Assembly: GCF_937958655.1 (NCBI RefSeq)
Contig: NZ_CALGNH010000049.1
Location: 1 to 57,294, forward strand
Length of the DNA stretch: 57,294 nt
Source of the DNA: an uncultured Winogradskyella sp.
GTDB lineage: Bacteria; Bacteroidota; Bacteroidia; Flavobacteriales; Flavobacteriaceae
Reading direction: 5' to 3'
The notes beneath the pieces are model-generated. The model was not told where the DNA came from. It did no database searches and saw only the letters and a list, made by a program, of their open reading frames with translations. The translations under genes and the position numbers were made by a program. Of the stretch, positions 34,344 through 42,306 are shown in pieces. How positions within the stretch are numbered: position 1 is the stretch's first letter; each line of letters begins with the position of its first letter.

Positions 34344-35462
34344 TTAATTATTAAGCATTACAGGCATTACTAACATGGTAACTTGCTCACCTTCGTCAAG
34401 CCCATCAATTGGTGTTAAAATTCCTGCTCTATTTGGTAAACTCATTTCTAATTGTACATCGTCTGAGTTTAAATTATTAATCATTTCTGTTAAGAACCTA
34501 GAGTTAAATCCTATTTGCATATCATCACCTTGGTAATCGCATGTTAGGCGCTCTTCTGCCTTATTACTATAGTCAATATCTTCGGCAGAAATATTAAGTT
34601 CTGCGCCAGCAATTTTTAAGCGAATTTGATGAGTGGTCTTGTTAGAGAATATACTAACACGACGCACAGAGTTTAAAAACTGCGTTCTGGCTATGGTAAG
34701 TTTATTTGGATTTTCTTTAGGAATTACGGCATCGTAATTAGGGTATTTTCCATCAATTAGACGACAGATTAAAACAGAATTCTCAAAAGTGAATTTTGCA
34801 TTAGATTCATTATATTCGACCAAAACATCATCATCGCTTCCAGCTAAAATACCTTTCAATAAATTTAAAGGTTTCTTAGGCATTATAAATTCTGCCGATT
34901 CTGTTGCAGAAACATCGTTACGTGTATATTTTACCAGCTTGTGAGCATCTGTAGCTACAAACGTTAAACTATCAGTAGCAAATTGAAAAAATACGCCACT
35001 CATAACAGGTCTTAAATCGTCGTTACCAGCAGCAAATATGGTTTTACTAATAGCTGTGGCTAGTATATCTCCCATAATGGTGGTTGTACTGGCATCATCT
35101 ACGGATACAGCATTAGGAAATTCTGCACCATCCGCATAGGCTAAAGCATATTTACCATGGTTAGAGCTAATTTCTACCGTATTGTTATCCTCAACAACAA
35201 ACGTTAACGGTTGCTCTGGGAATGTTTTTAGGGTATCCAATAATAAACGAGCAGGTACGGCTATACTACCTTCGGAATCACTTTCTACATCAATAGTAGA
35301 AGCCATGGTTGTTTCTAAATCACTTGCTGATATTGTTAGCTTAGATTGGCTTAATTCAAATAGAAAATTATCTAAAATAGGTAGCGTATTACTATTATTT
35401 ATAACACCTCCTAATATTTGCAGTTGCTTTAATAAATAAGTACTTGAAACTATAAATTTCAT
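34344..35462 (-). CDS. dnaN: DNA polymerase III sliding clamp (beta subunit)
   Basis: Ring-forming processivity clamp of the replicase. Three clamp domains span 372 residues: MKFIVSSTYLLKQLQILGGVI at the start, ALAYADGAEFP in the middle and VTMLVMPVMLNN at the end, the family's conserved C-terminus. Monocistronic on the minus strand and not beside dnaA or recF, as is usual in Bacteroidota. The 179-base upstream gap holds candidate -7 boxes TAAGTTTG (35528-35535) and TATATTTG (35592-35599). Confidence 0.97.
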   Translation of the reverse strand: MKFIVSSTYLLKQLQILGGVINNSNTLPILDNFLFELSQSKLTISASDLETTMASTIDVESDSEGSIAVPARLLLDTLKTFPEQPLTFVVEDNNTVEISSNHGKYALAYADGAEFPNAVSVDDASTTTIMGDILATAISKTIFAAGNDDLRPVMSGVFFQFATDSLTFVATDAHKLVKYTRNDVSATESAEFIMPKKPLNLLKGILAGSDDDVLVEYNESNAKFTFENSVLICRLIDGKYPNYDAVIPKENPNKLTIARTQFLNSVRRVSIFSNKTTHQIRLKIAGAELNISAEDIDYSNKAEERLTCDYQGDDMQIGFNSRFLTEMINNLNSDDVQLEMSLPNRAGILTPIDGLDEGEQVTMLVMPVMLNN

Positions 35463-35527
35463 GCGTTGTATTTTAATTATTTTTTTAGATCATATGAAAC
35501 AACTTAATGACGTTTTAAGAAAAAAAT

Positions 35528-35599
35528 CAAACTTATTTAGAGCGTAATACTATACTAAATAAGAGCCATTGTTTCGTGCTACATTGTCTTACAAATATA
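35528..35599 (-). promoter_or_regulatory. Candidate dnaN promoter region
   Basis: Minus-strand TAAGTTTG (35528-35535) and TATATTTG (35592-35599) both fit TAnnTTTG. The latter has TTG 24 bases upstream, slightly beyond the usual spacing. Which is used cannot be decided. Confidence 0.35.
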
Positions 35600-35641
35600 T
35601 CTCAATACAAGGGTTTTCTAAAACAAACTTATTAACAAAGT

Positions 35642-37309
35642 CTAGGTATATTTTTTCTTTCGGAAGTAGTTAAAGATAAATCCAAAAACAGTGAGAAACA
35701 CTAGTGGTGTAGCGATGTTTAGTGTTTGCCATTTTACTTTTTCAGCCTTTACTTTATCAGAATTTAGATAGGCCATACTAATATTTTTTGCCCTAATGTT
35801 TATAAGTCCATTATCGTCTAATAAATAATTGATAGTATTTAGTAGAAATTCTTTATTTCCGAAGGCTTTTCCGGTGAGTTGATCAAAACCTAGCTCCTGA
35901 GGTCTATTTTTTATAACTTCATTTTTTGCAAGGTCTCCATCAGAGATTATGACCATTTTAGTTTCGGGACTTTTTGATTTATAATTTTTAACCTTAAATG
36001 GTAATATGCGCTTATCGTAAACCGAAGTAAATTCTCCCTCTAGTAATACAGCTAAATTTTGTGGACCAGCATTAAATGACGTTTCGTCTAAATTTTTTGT
36101 AACCTCAGATAATGAAATTACAGTAGGCACGCCTTCTAATTTAGATTGCGGCGAACTTTGTAATAAAACTGTTTTTGTAATAGCATTTTTTAAAGTGTCT
36201 ATAGGGCTTGCAAAATCATATTTTACTAAGTTTAAATTTTTTGTTGAAGGATGCTTAGGGTTAGCAGCTGCTAAAGGAGAATATTGCCATTGTATAGGCT
36301 GCAGTTGCGCTTGGCTGCCTTCACCAATAGCGAGCATAATGGGTGCTGAATATAAATCTTTAACCAAATTTGGGTTAATTCTTACACCATATTTAAAGAA
36401 AAAATCTTTTAGGTTTAAATCTCTCATAATAGAAACTCCCGAACCAGAATCGTTATACAGACTATCTTTATCCATAATTACGGCCTCGGTTAGCCAGAGA
36501 CTTTTGCCACCACTCATAATGTACTGATCTAATACTAATTTTTCTTCTTCAGAAAACGCAATGCTGGGTTTATGGGCTACAATTAAATCGTAGGTCTTTA
36601 ACTTATCTAAAGTACCTTGCGGATTGTTTGATACACTGTCCAAGGTAAAGGGAGCAATATTGTAGTATGGTTGTATTGTCTTTAAGAAATCGGCAATATA
36701 GATATCCTTGAGCTGCCCATTTCCTTTTAAAATAGCAACGGTTTTAGTCTTGGTGTTTACTAATTTGTTAAATCCATCAGCAAAAGCATATTCTAAGCCT
36801 TGTACAGCGCTGTTAACTTGCTCTTGCAATCCTTGCGTTAGGCTTCGTTTTAATAATGGAATTTTAACCGTTTTATTTTTGTAACTGGCAAAAGCCCATG
36901 GAAAAATAAGTTCTTGTGTTACTTTGGCCGAATTATTATCGGTATTAACATAAGGCTCTAAGCCAGACTTAGTGAGTTCTTCAATATTGCGCTCTCTGGT
37001 AGCTTCATCCTCAATAGGATTAATGTAATTTACTTTTATAGTATTGGTTGTTAATTGAAACTCTTCAATGATTTGTTGTACTTCAGTTTTAAGCAAACGA
37101 AATTCAGACGGTAGGTCACCTTCTAAAAATACATCGATAACCAATGGTGCATCTATAGCTTTTATTAACGATTGCGTGGTCTCAGACAAAGTGTAACGTT
37201 TATCTTTAGTTAAATCAAAACGACCATAAAAGTTGCTAGAAATGGCGTTAATAACAATTAAACCAACGCATACAAAGAGGATATGTATAAGGGTTTTATT
37301 TGTCTTCAT
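35642..37309 (-). CDS. gldG: Gliding-motility ABC transporter substrate-binding protein GldG
   Basis: Subunit of the GldA-GldF-GldG ABC transporter linked to gliding in flavobacteria. It has an N-terminal helix (about 10-28), then FYGRFDLTKDKRYTLSETTQ, the GldG hallmark. A large periplasmic ABC_transp_aux-type domain follows, then a C-terminal transmembrane helix (about 530-548) with a basic tail. Length 555 matches. Its start overlaps the preceding unknown gene by 14 bases, making a gldF-X-gldG operon. Confidence 0.95.
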   Translation of the reverse strand: MKTNKTLIHILFVCVGLIVINAISSNFYGRFDLTKDKRYTLSETTQSLIKAIDAPLVIDVFLEGDLPSEFRLLKTEVQQIIEEFQLTTNTIKVNYINPIEDEATRERNIEELTKSGLEPYVNTDNNSAKVTQELIFPWAFASYKNKTVKIPLLKRSLTQGLQEQVNSAVQGLEYAFADGFNKLVNTKTKTVAILKGNGQLKDIYIADFLKTIQPYYNIAPFTLDSVSNNPQGTLDKLKTYDLIVAHKPSIAFSEEEKLVLDQYIMSGGKSLWLTEAVIMDKDSLYNDSGSGVSIMRDLNLKDFFFKYGVRINPNLVKDLYSAPIMLAIGEGSQAQLQPIQWQYSPLAAANPKHPSTKNLNLVKYDFASPIDTLKNAITKTVLLQSSPQSKLEGVPTVISLSEVTKNLDETSFNAGPQNLAVLLEGEFTSVYDKRILPFKVKNYKSKSPETKMVIISDGDLAKNEVIKNRPQELGFDQLTGKAFGNKEFLLNTINYLLDDNGLINIRAKNISMAYLNSDKVKAEKVKWQTLNIATPLVFLTVFGFIFNYFRKKKYT

Positions 37310-37793
37310 TCTCGTATGTAATTTTTTCTTGATAGTGTCTTAAGAGCTCAACCTTGTTGTCCTTAAAGGTAATTTCTATACAATCTTTTTGGTTATTAAA
37401 AGCACCTGGTTCTATGCCTAAACCATAATTCCATTTATTTGGATTATGATCTTTTTTTGCATCGTCCCAAGATAACCATTCATGTTGGCCAAGTACGTTT
37501 GTAATTTCATCTTTAGAAAACCCAATTAATGTATCCGATTCTATAACATGGTCAATCATTTCGTAACGCAATGCAGGTTTTTTAATCCAAGCTTCAGCAT
37601 CAAAGTATTTTTGGTGATGGTAGTTACTAATGATATTAATAAAAGGATAGAACATAAAGAAATAGACAAAGGGCGTAAGTACTAAACTAATGAGTGCTGT
37701 TAGCCATTTGCGTTTATCAACCGTATTTAAAAACAGAAAAAGTAATACAAAAACTACAATTATAAATACTACTAAGAGGGGAGTAATTATCAT
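37296..37793 (-). CDS. Unknown membrane protein encoded between gldF and gldG
   Basis: A 165-residue protein with two N-terminal transmembrane helices (about 3-23 and 33-56) and a soluble C-terminal domain. The domain contains GFSKDEITNVLG, EWLSWDDAKK and WNYGLGIEPGAF, a small alpha/beta module resembling outer-membrane-assembly SmpA/BamE-like folds only vaguely. It overlaps gldF by four bases (ATGA) and gldG by 14, so it is translated with them and probably modulates the transporter. I do not recognise a named family. Confidence 0.75.
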   Translation of the reverse strand: MIITPLLVVFIIVVFVLLFLFLNTVDKRKWLTALISLVLTPFVYFFMFYPFINIISNYHHQKYFDAEAWIKKPALRYEMIDHVIESDTLIGFSKDEITNVLGQHEWLSWDDAKKDHNPNKWNYGLGIEPGAFNNQKDCIEITFKDNKVELLRHYQEKITYENEDK

Positions 37794-38512
37794 TGTTTCT
37801 GAATTTTAAGTTTGGTAAAAAATAAAAAAGCTAAAGCAATGCTTATAAAGTAAATGAGGTCTCTGGTGTCTATAACTCCGCGGCTCATACTGTTATAATG
37901 TGCAGACATACCAAGGTTTTCTATATAAACCAAGTCACCGGCAATATTGTAATTAGAAAGGCCTTGAAAACCAAAATACATAAAGAAGCAAATAAATATT
38001 GCGATCATAAAGGCTACAATCTGATTGTCTGAAAGCGTAGAGGCAAATACACCTATAGCTGTGTAGGCGCCTACCAAAAATAATAAACCAAAATAAGAAC
38101 CAATAGTACTACCCATATCTAAATTGCCTTGCGGATTGCCTAGTTGAGAAACAGTGTAGACATAGAGTAGCGTTGGTATAAGTGCTAACACAATTAAGAT
38201 AAATGCTCCAAAATATTTACCTAATACAATTTGAAAATGTGAAATAGGTTTGGTTAATAACAATTCTAATGTACCCTGTTTTTTTTCGTCAGTAAAACTG
38301 CGCATTGTAACTGCAGGAACTAAAAAAATAAGAATCCAAGGTGCTAACATAAAGAAGGCAGATACGCTAGCTTCACCATTATTAAGAATATTAAAATTAC
38401 CTTTAAATACCCATAGGAATAAACCATTGAGTAATAAAAACACACCTATAACCAAATACCCAATTGGTGAGGCAAAAAACGTATTTATTTCTTTTTTTAG
38501 TATTGCTAGCAT
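37790..38512 (-). CDS. gldF: Gliding-motility ABC transporter permease GldF
   Basis: Six-helix permease of the ABC-2 type; the window shows LAILKKEINTFFASPIGYLVIGVFLLLNGLFLW at the start and RSFTDEKKQGTLELLLTKPIS, the cytoplasmic loop conserved in this family. It works with GldG and the ATPase GldA, which is not in this window. It heads the operon. A perfect AATACTG heptamer array starts eight bases before the ATG and may influence expression. Confidence 0.95.
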   Translation of the reverse strand: MLAILKKEINTFFASPIGYLVIGVFLLLNGLFLWVFKGNFNILNNGEASVSAFFMLAPWILIFLVPAVTMRSFTDEKKQGTLELLLTKPISHFQIVLGKYFGAFILIVLALIPTLLYVYTVSQLGNPQGNLDMGSTIGSYFGLLFLVGAYTAIGVFASTLSDNQIVAFMIAIFICFFMYFGFQGLSNYNIAGDLVYIENLGMSAHYNSMSRGVIDTRDLIYFISIALAFLFFTKLKIQKQ

Positions 38513-38519
38513 TAAATTA

Positions 38520-38550
38520 CAGTATTCAGTATTCAGTATTCAGTATTCAG
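38520..38550 (-). repeat. CAGTATT heptamer array upstream of gldF
   Basis: 4.4 perfect copies of CAGTATT (AATACTG on the coding strand), starting eight bases upstream of the gldF ATG. Period 7 is maintained with no mismatch. The same unit in degenerate form occupies the same place before the LOG gene. Confidence 0.9.
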
Positions 38551-38564
38551 TTATTTGTGATTTA

Positions 38565-38861
38565 TTAATCTAAAGTTGCCAATTTATTAACAGACCAAGC
38601 TTCAGGTTTTGCATTAAATAAAGGTTTTGTTTTACTCCAAACGTCTTTAAATAACTCTGAATGTCTGTACGTGTTTAAATCGTCTTCAGAATTCCAATAA
38701 CTATAAGTGAAAAAGATATTGGGCATATTCTTATCACGATATAATTCTAAAAAACTACAACCTTCAAATGCTCTAATTTTTTCTTTATTAGCTTCAAAAT
38801 TAATCAAGAATTTTTCAATCTTAGACGGTTCAAAACTCAGTTTTACAATTCTTACTAACAT
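38565..38861 (-). CDS. Antibiotic biosynthesis monooxygenase (ABM) domain protein
   Basis: A small dimeric ferredoxin-like protein of the ABM superfamily. I start at the Met giving MLVRIVKLSFE, as is usual for this family; an ATG 14 codons upstream is also open. Features: FLINFEANKEKIRAFEGCSFLELYRDK, FFTYSYWNSEDDLNTYRHS and FKDVWSKTKPLFNAKPEAWSV. Members act as quinol monooxygenases or heme-degrading enzymes, but many have no known reaction. Cytoplasmic, upstream of gldF on the same strand with a heptamer array between them. Confidence 0.85.
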   Translation of the reverse strand: MLVRIVKLSFEPSKIEKFLINFEANKEKIRAFEGCSFLELYRDKNMPNIFFTYSYWNSEDDLNTYRHSELFKDVWSKTKPLFNAKPEAWSVNKLATLD

Positions 38862-38940
38862 TTTATTCCCATGAAAATGTGAATCTTTTTCATTCAAACT
38901 CATAATCTTAATTAGAACTTTAATTTAAATCTTTCTTAAA

Positions 38941-38963
38941 TCCTTCCCAAAGGAAAAAACTTT
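38941..38963. repeat. REP-like fragment TCCTTCCCAAAGGAAA
   Basis: A short palindromic element (TTCC..GGAA around CCAAA) shares the CCTTCCC/AAAGG core with 39010-39035 and the CCCAAAG-GGAAA core with 40946-40973. Confidence 0.45.
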
Positions 38964-38999
38964 ATTACGGTTGTGAAAATAAAATTTTGGTTTATCACC

Positions 39000-39875
39000 T
39001 CAACTTAAAATTCCTTCCCTTTGAGTAGGGTTAGGACTATGGCTAGGTAAAAAATTTACGGTTACTGTATCCATAGTTTTTAAGCCCATTAGTGTAGATG
39101 CGCTACCTACTGTGCTGCAGTTGCTTTTGTAAACGGCTATTTCTAAATAACCCGAAGAGTTAAATACTACTAGACCTTTACCCTCATCATTACGTTTAGA
39201 TTCTTCTATATCAAAATTTACAATATCACTGTATTTACTATAGATTTTTTTAAACTTATGATTGCGTGCAGAGATTTCATAGGTTCGTGTTTTTTGCACA
39301 TCCTCAAAAAATTTCTGTTTAATATTGGTAACCACATTGCCATAATTATCTATATAAATAACACTCCCAATAATTTGATTTTTTTCGTCATTAACAAAAG
39401 GTATTAAATTTTTAATCGGCTTTATAGTGTTAATAACTTTTCCTATGACCTCTAGTGTGCCACCACGTGCAATATGACAGGCCACTTTTACAAAGACATC
39501 TAATAAAGGGAAACTCGTTTCTATTTTGTCATGGATATTAATCTCAACAATTTTCTCTGGTGCAATCTCTGCACAAATCATGCTCATAATACCATTGTTA
39601 GCACATATAAAGTAATGATCGTCTAATTTAATAGCAATATGCTTGTTTTCAGGGCTTAACTCAGAATCTATACCTATAATATGAATGGTGCCTTTAGGAA
39701 AACTTCTGTAAGCGTTTAAAATAATGTAAGCCGCCTCAGAGATGTTAAATGGTGAAACAGAATGCGATACGTCAACAATCTTTACCTGTGGTAGTTCGCT
39801 ATAAATAGCACCTTTTATTGCACCAGCAAAGTGATCTTTTTCTCCAAAATCAGTGGTTAAGGTGATTATTGCCAT
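39000..39875 (-). CDS. SAM hydrolase/SAM-dependent halogenase family (DUF62) protein
   Basis: Cytoplasmic enzyme of the DUF62 family; most bacterial members hydrolyse S-adenosylmethionine to adenosine and methionine. The start IITLTTDFGEKDHFAGAIKGAI supplies the adenosine-binding DFG and metal-like residues; FICANNGIMSMI and IYIDNYGNVVTNI are family blocks. The catalytic fold should end near residue 275. The last 14 residues (HSPNPTQREGILS) are encoded by a REP-like palindrome and look like a recent extension. Divergent from phoH. Confidence 0.88.
   Translation of the reverse strand: MAIITLTTDFGEKDHFAGAIKGAIYSELPQVKIVDVSHSVSPFNISEAAYIILNAYRSFPKGTIHIIGIDSELSPENKHIAIKLDDHYFICANNGIMSMICAEIAPEKIVEINIHDKIETSFPLLDVFVKVACHIARGGTLEVIGKVINTIKPIKNLIPFVNDEKNQIIGSVIYIDNYGNVVTNIKQKFFEDVQKTRTYEISARNHKFKKIYSKYSDIVNFDIEESKRNDEGKGLVVFNSSGYLEIAVYKSNCSTVGSASTLMGLKTMDTVTVNFLPSHSPNPTQREGILS
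39003..39045. repeat. REP-like palindrome inside the 3' end of the SAM hydrolase gene
   Basis: On the minus strand the element reads CCTAACCCTACTCAAAGGGAAGGAA, split here as CCTAACCCTACT and CAAAGGGAAGGAA. It resembles the CCTAACCCC...CAAAGGGGAGG repeats scattered in many bacterial genomes. It includes the CCCT/AGGG hairpin and is translated as the protein's C-terminal tail. Confidence 0.55.
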
Positions 39876-39921
39876 GGATTAATTGTTGATATTTTTTTTA
39901 GAATTGAGGTTGTAAAATTAT

Positions 39922-39929
39922 TAGCTTTG
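39922..39929 (+). promoter_or_regulatory. -7 box of phoH
   Basis: TAGCTTTG fits TAnnTTTG, with a TTG 15 bases upstream (39904-39906). Transcription would begin near 39936, which supports the downstream TTG start at 39986 rather than one at 39941. Confidence 0.45.
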
Positions 39930-39985
39930 TCTATATCAGTTTGATACACAAAACTAAGAAAAGAAACACTAAATTAAGAAGCCTT

Positions 39986-40939
39986 TTGAACGAACTTATT
40001 CTAGAACTCGAAGAAATAACACCAAAAGAATTCTTCGGAGCCCAAAATGCTAATATTGAACTTTTAAAGAAATACTATCCAAAGCTAAAAATTGTTGCAA
40101 GAGGCAACAAAATTAAAGCTTATGGAGACGAAGACTTATTAGAAGAGTTTGATACTAGGATGATGATGCTTATGAAACATTTTGGTAAATATAATAAACT
40201 CGATGAGAATGTTATAGAGCGTGTATTAACCAGCAATAGCAGTGCAGATTACACCACATCCGAAAAAAGTGGTGAAGTTATTGTGCATGGCGTTGGCGGT
40301 AAACTCATAAAAGCCCAAACTGCAAATCAACGCAAACTCGTAGAAAGCACGCGCAAAAATGATATGGTATTTGCAATAGGACCAGCCGGTACAGGTAAGA
40401 CGTACACAGGTGTTGCCTTAGCTGTGCAGGCCTTAAAAAATAAACAGGTTAAACGTATTATTTTAACACGCCCTGCAGTTGAAGCGGGCGAAAATCTTGG
40501 GTTTTTACCAGGAGACCTAAAAGAGAAGTTAGATCCTTACATGCAACCCTTATACGACGCCTTACGCGATATGATTCCGCATGAGAAATTAGAAAGCTAT
40601 ATAGAAAAAGGTGTCATACAAATAGCACCATTGGCTTTTATGCGTGGTCGTACCTTAGATAATGCCTTTGTAATTTTAGATGAAGGGCAAAATACCACAC
40701 ACGCACAAATGAAAATGTTTTTAACGCGTATGGGTAAAAATGCCAAGTTCTTACTAACCGGAGATCCTGGTCAGGTGGATTTACCAAGACGAACTATTTC
40801 GGGCTTAAAAGAAGCACTTTTAGTACTCAAAAATATAGAAGGTATAGGCATTATTTATCTCGATGATAAAGATGTTATTCGTCATAAGTTGGTGAAGAAA
40901 GTCATAGCTGCATATAAGAGTATTGAGAATCGTGATTAA
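39986..40939 (+). CDS. PhoH-family ATPase
   Basis: Cytoplasmic P-loop ATPase, RNA-helicase-like, implicated in RNA metabolism and phosphate-starvation responses. Walker A is GPAGTGKTYTG, Walker B FVILDEGQN, and the sensor region MGKNAKFLLTGDPGQVDLPR. An N-terminal KH-like region precedes it. I choose the TTG at 39986 (product NELILELEEITPKEFFG) because family members begin there and the predicted transcript starts only 50 bases upstream; a TTG 15 codons earlier is less likely. Neither choice has an ATG. Confidence 0.92.
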   Translation: MNELILELEEITPKEFFGAQNANIELLKKYYPKLKIVARGNKIKAYGDEDLLEEFDTRMMMLMKHFGKYNKLDENVIERVLTSNSSADYTTSEKSGEVIVHGVGGKLIKAQTANQRKLVESTRKNDMVFAIGPAGTGKTYTGVALAVQALKNKQVKRIILTRPAVEAGENLGFLPGDLKEKLDPYMQPLYDALRDMIPHEKLESYIEKGVIQIAPLAFMRGRTLDNAFVILDEGQNTTHAQMKMFLTRMGKNAKFLLTGDPGQVDLPRRTISGLKEALLVLKNIEGIGIIYLDDKDVIRHKLVKKVIAAYKSIENRD

Positions 40940-40945
40940 AGTTCC

Positions 40946-40973
40946 TTTAATTTCCCAAAGAGGAAAATTAAAA
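40946..40973 (+). terminator. Hairpin after phoH
   Basis: TTTAATTTCC (40946-40955) pairs with GGAAAATTAAA (40962-40972) with one bulge. It has the CCCAAAG-GGAAA core of the REP-like elements near the SAM hydrolase, so it may be a repeat acting as a terminator. Confidence 0.5.
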
Positions 40974-40976
40974 TGA

Positions 40977-41054
40977 GTTGTCATTGCGAGGACGAAGGGC
41001 GTGGCAATTTCATCACATTATAAATAGAATCAATGAGATTACCATGTTAAGTAA
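40977..41054. repeat. REP-like element of the GTCATTGCGAGG type
   Basis: GTCATTGCGAGG followed by GTGGCAATTTCAT (41001-41013) resembles the GTCATTGCGAGG...CGTGGCAATCTCAT palindromic repeats scattered in many bacterial genomes. A second arm ATGAGATTACCATG (41033-41046) complements CGTGGCAATTTCAT at 11 of 14 positions, with the mismatches able to pair as G-U. ATGAGATTAC occurs once more just before purC (41072-41081). Confidence 0.65.
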
Positions 41055-41089
41055 AAAAAGCTTGACAATTAATGAGATTACATTAAACA

Positions 41090-42043
41090 ATGAACAACAC
41101 AATAACAGATACCAATTTTAATTTTCCTAATCAAAAGAGTTTTTACAAAGGCAAGGTTAGAGAAGTTTATAATATTAATGATTCGCAATTAGTTATGGTG
41201 GCAACAGACAGGCTAAGTGCCTTTGATGTGGTTATGCCAAAGGGAATCCCATATAAAGGACAGATCCTAAACCAAATAGCTACAAAAATGATGGCAGATA
41301 CTGAGGATTTAGTACCTAATTGGTTAGTAGCCACACCAGATCCTAACGTGGCTGTAGGTCACTTATGTGAGCCGTTTAAAGTAGAAATGGTAATAAGAGG
41401 CTACATGTCTGGGCATGCAGCGAGAGAATATAAAGCAGGTAAACGTTTGCTTTGTGGTGTGCCAATGCCAGAAGGTATGCAGGAAAATGATAAATTTCCT
41501 AAACCAATCATTACACCTGCAACAAAAGCAGAAATGGGCGATCATGATGAAGATATTTCTAGAGAAGATATTTTGAAACGTGGTATTGTTTCTGAAGACG
41601 ATTACGCAGTTCTTGAAGATTATACACGGAAATTATTTCAACGCGGAACTGAAATAGCTGCTGACCGTGGCTTGATTTTAGTAGACACAAAATATGAATT
41701 TGGAAAAACTAAAGACGGTAAAATAGTATTAATCGATGAAATACATACGCCAGATTCATCACGTTATTTCTATGCAGATGGTTACCAAGACCGCCAAGAC
41801 AAAGGTGAAGCGCAAAAGCAGCTTTCAAAAGAGTTTGTGCGTCAATGGTTAATATCTAACGGGTTTCAAGGTTTAGAAGGACAAACCGTACCTTTTATGA
41901 GCGATGATTATATTACCTCTGTGAGTGATCGTTATATAGAACTTTACGAAAATATTACAGGCGAAACATTTGTAAAGGCCGATGTTTCAAATATTCAGAG
42001 TAGGATAGAGGCCAATGTTTTGGGGTATTTAAATAATGTTTAA
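41090..42043 (+). CDS. purC: Phosphoribosylaminoimidazole-succinocarboxamide synthase
   Basis: SAICAR synthetase of purine biosynthesis, condensing CAIR with aspartate using ATP. Signatures: [55 protein letters not shown] and [14 protein letters not shown]. At 317 residues it is the longer form usual in Bacteroidota. Monocistronic. REP-like sequence lies upstream, a hairpin and a long heptamer array downstream. Confidence 0.96.
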   Translation: MNNTITDTNFNFPNQKSFYKGKVREVYNINDSQLVMVATDRLSAFDVVMPKGIPYKGQILNQIATKMMADTEDLVPNWLVATPDPNVAVGHLCEPFKVEMVIRGYMSGHAAREYKAGKRLLCGVPMPEGMQENDKFPKPIITPATKAEMGDHDEDISREDILKRGIVSEDDYAVLEDYTRKLFQRGTEIAADRGLILVDTKYEFGKTKDGKIVLIDEIHTPDSSRYFYADGYQDRQDKGEAQKQLSKEFVRQWLISNGFQGLEGQTVPFMSDDYITSVSDRYIELYENITGETFVKADVSNIQSRIEANVLGYLNNV

Positions 42044-42047
42044 GGTT

Positions 42048-42074
42048 GTTGTGCTGAATTTATTTCAGCATAAC
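42048..42074 (+). terminator. Hairpin after purC
   Basis: GTTGTGCTGAA (42048-42058) pairs with TTCAGCATAAC (42064-42074), 10 of 11 plus one G-U, with a 5-base loop. It begins five bases after the stop codon but has no following T-tract. Confidence 0.55.
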
Positions 42075-42232
42075 ATCATTTACATAAGTTGATTATATAT
42101 ACAAAAAACGAGTATTTCTTTTAAATAGCTAGTTATAGTGATAAGGTATTAATCCATAGTAGATTTTAACTAGGATTAAAAAAATTAAAATTAATCGGCG
42201 CCTTAGATGGTTGTGATTTTACATTTATTTAG

Positions 42233-42300
42233 CCAACAACCAACAACCAACAACCAACAACCAACAACCAACAACCAACAACCAACAACCAACAACCAAC
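42233..42300. repeat. CCAACAA heptamer array
   Basis: 9.7 perfect copies of CCAACAA, ending six bases from the stop codon of the DUF6048 gene, between convergent genes. Strict period 7; no spacers, so not CRISPR. Confidence 0.95.
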
Positions 42301-42306
42301 TACTCT

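Noticed and set aside
36195..36527. 110-codon frame antisense to gldG
   Set aside because: Lies wholly inside gldG on the other strand with no start context or family.
38250..38573. 107-codon frame antisense to gldF, ending beyond the heptamer array
   Set aside because: The tail is merely translated heptamer sequence (QYSVFSIQYSV); gldF is real.
42233..42300. Possible CRISPR array
   Set aside because: The unit is 7 bases with no spacers; simple tandem repeat. The same applies at 38520-38550 and 57192-57294.
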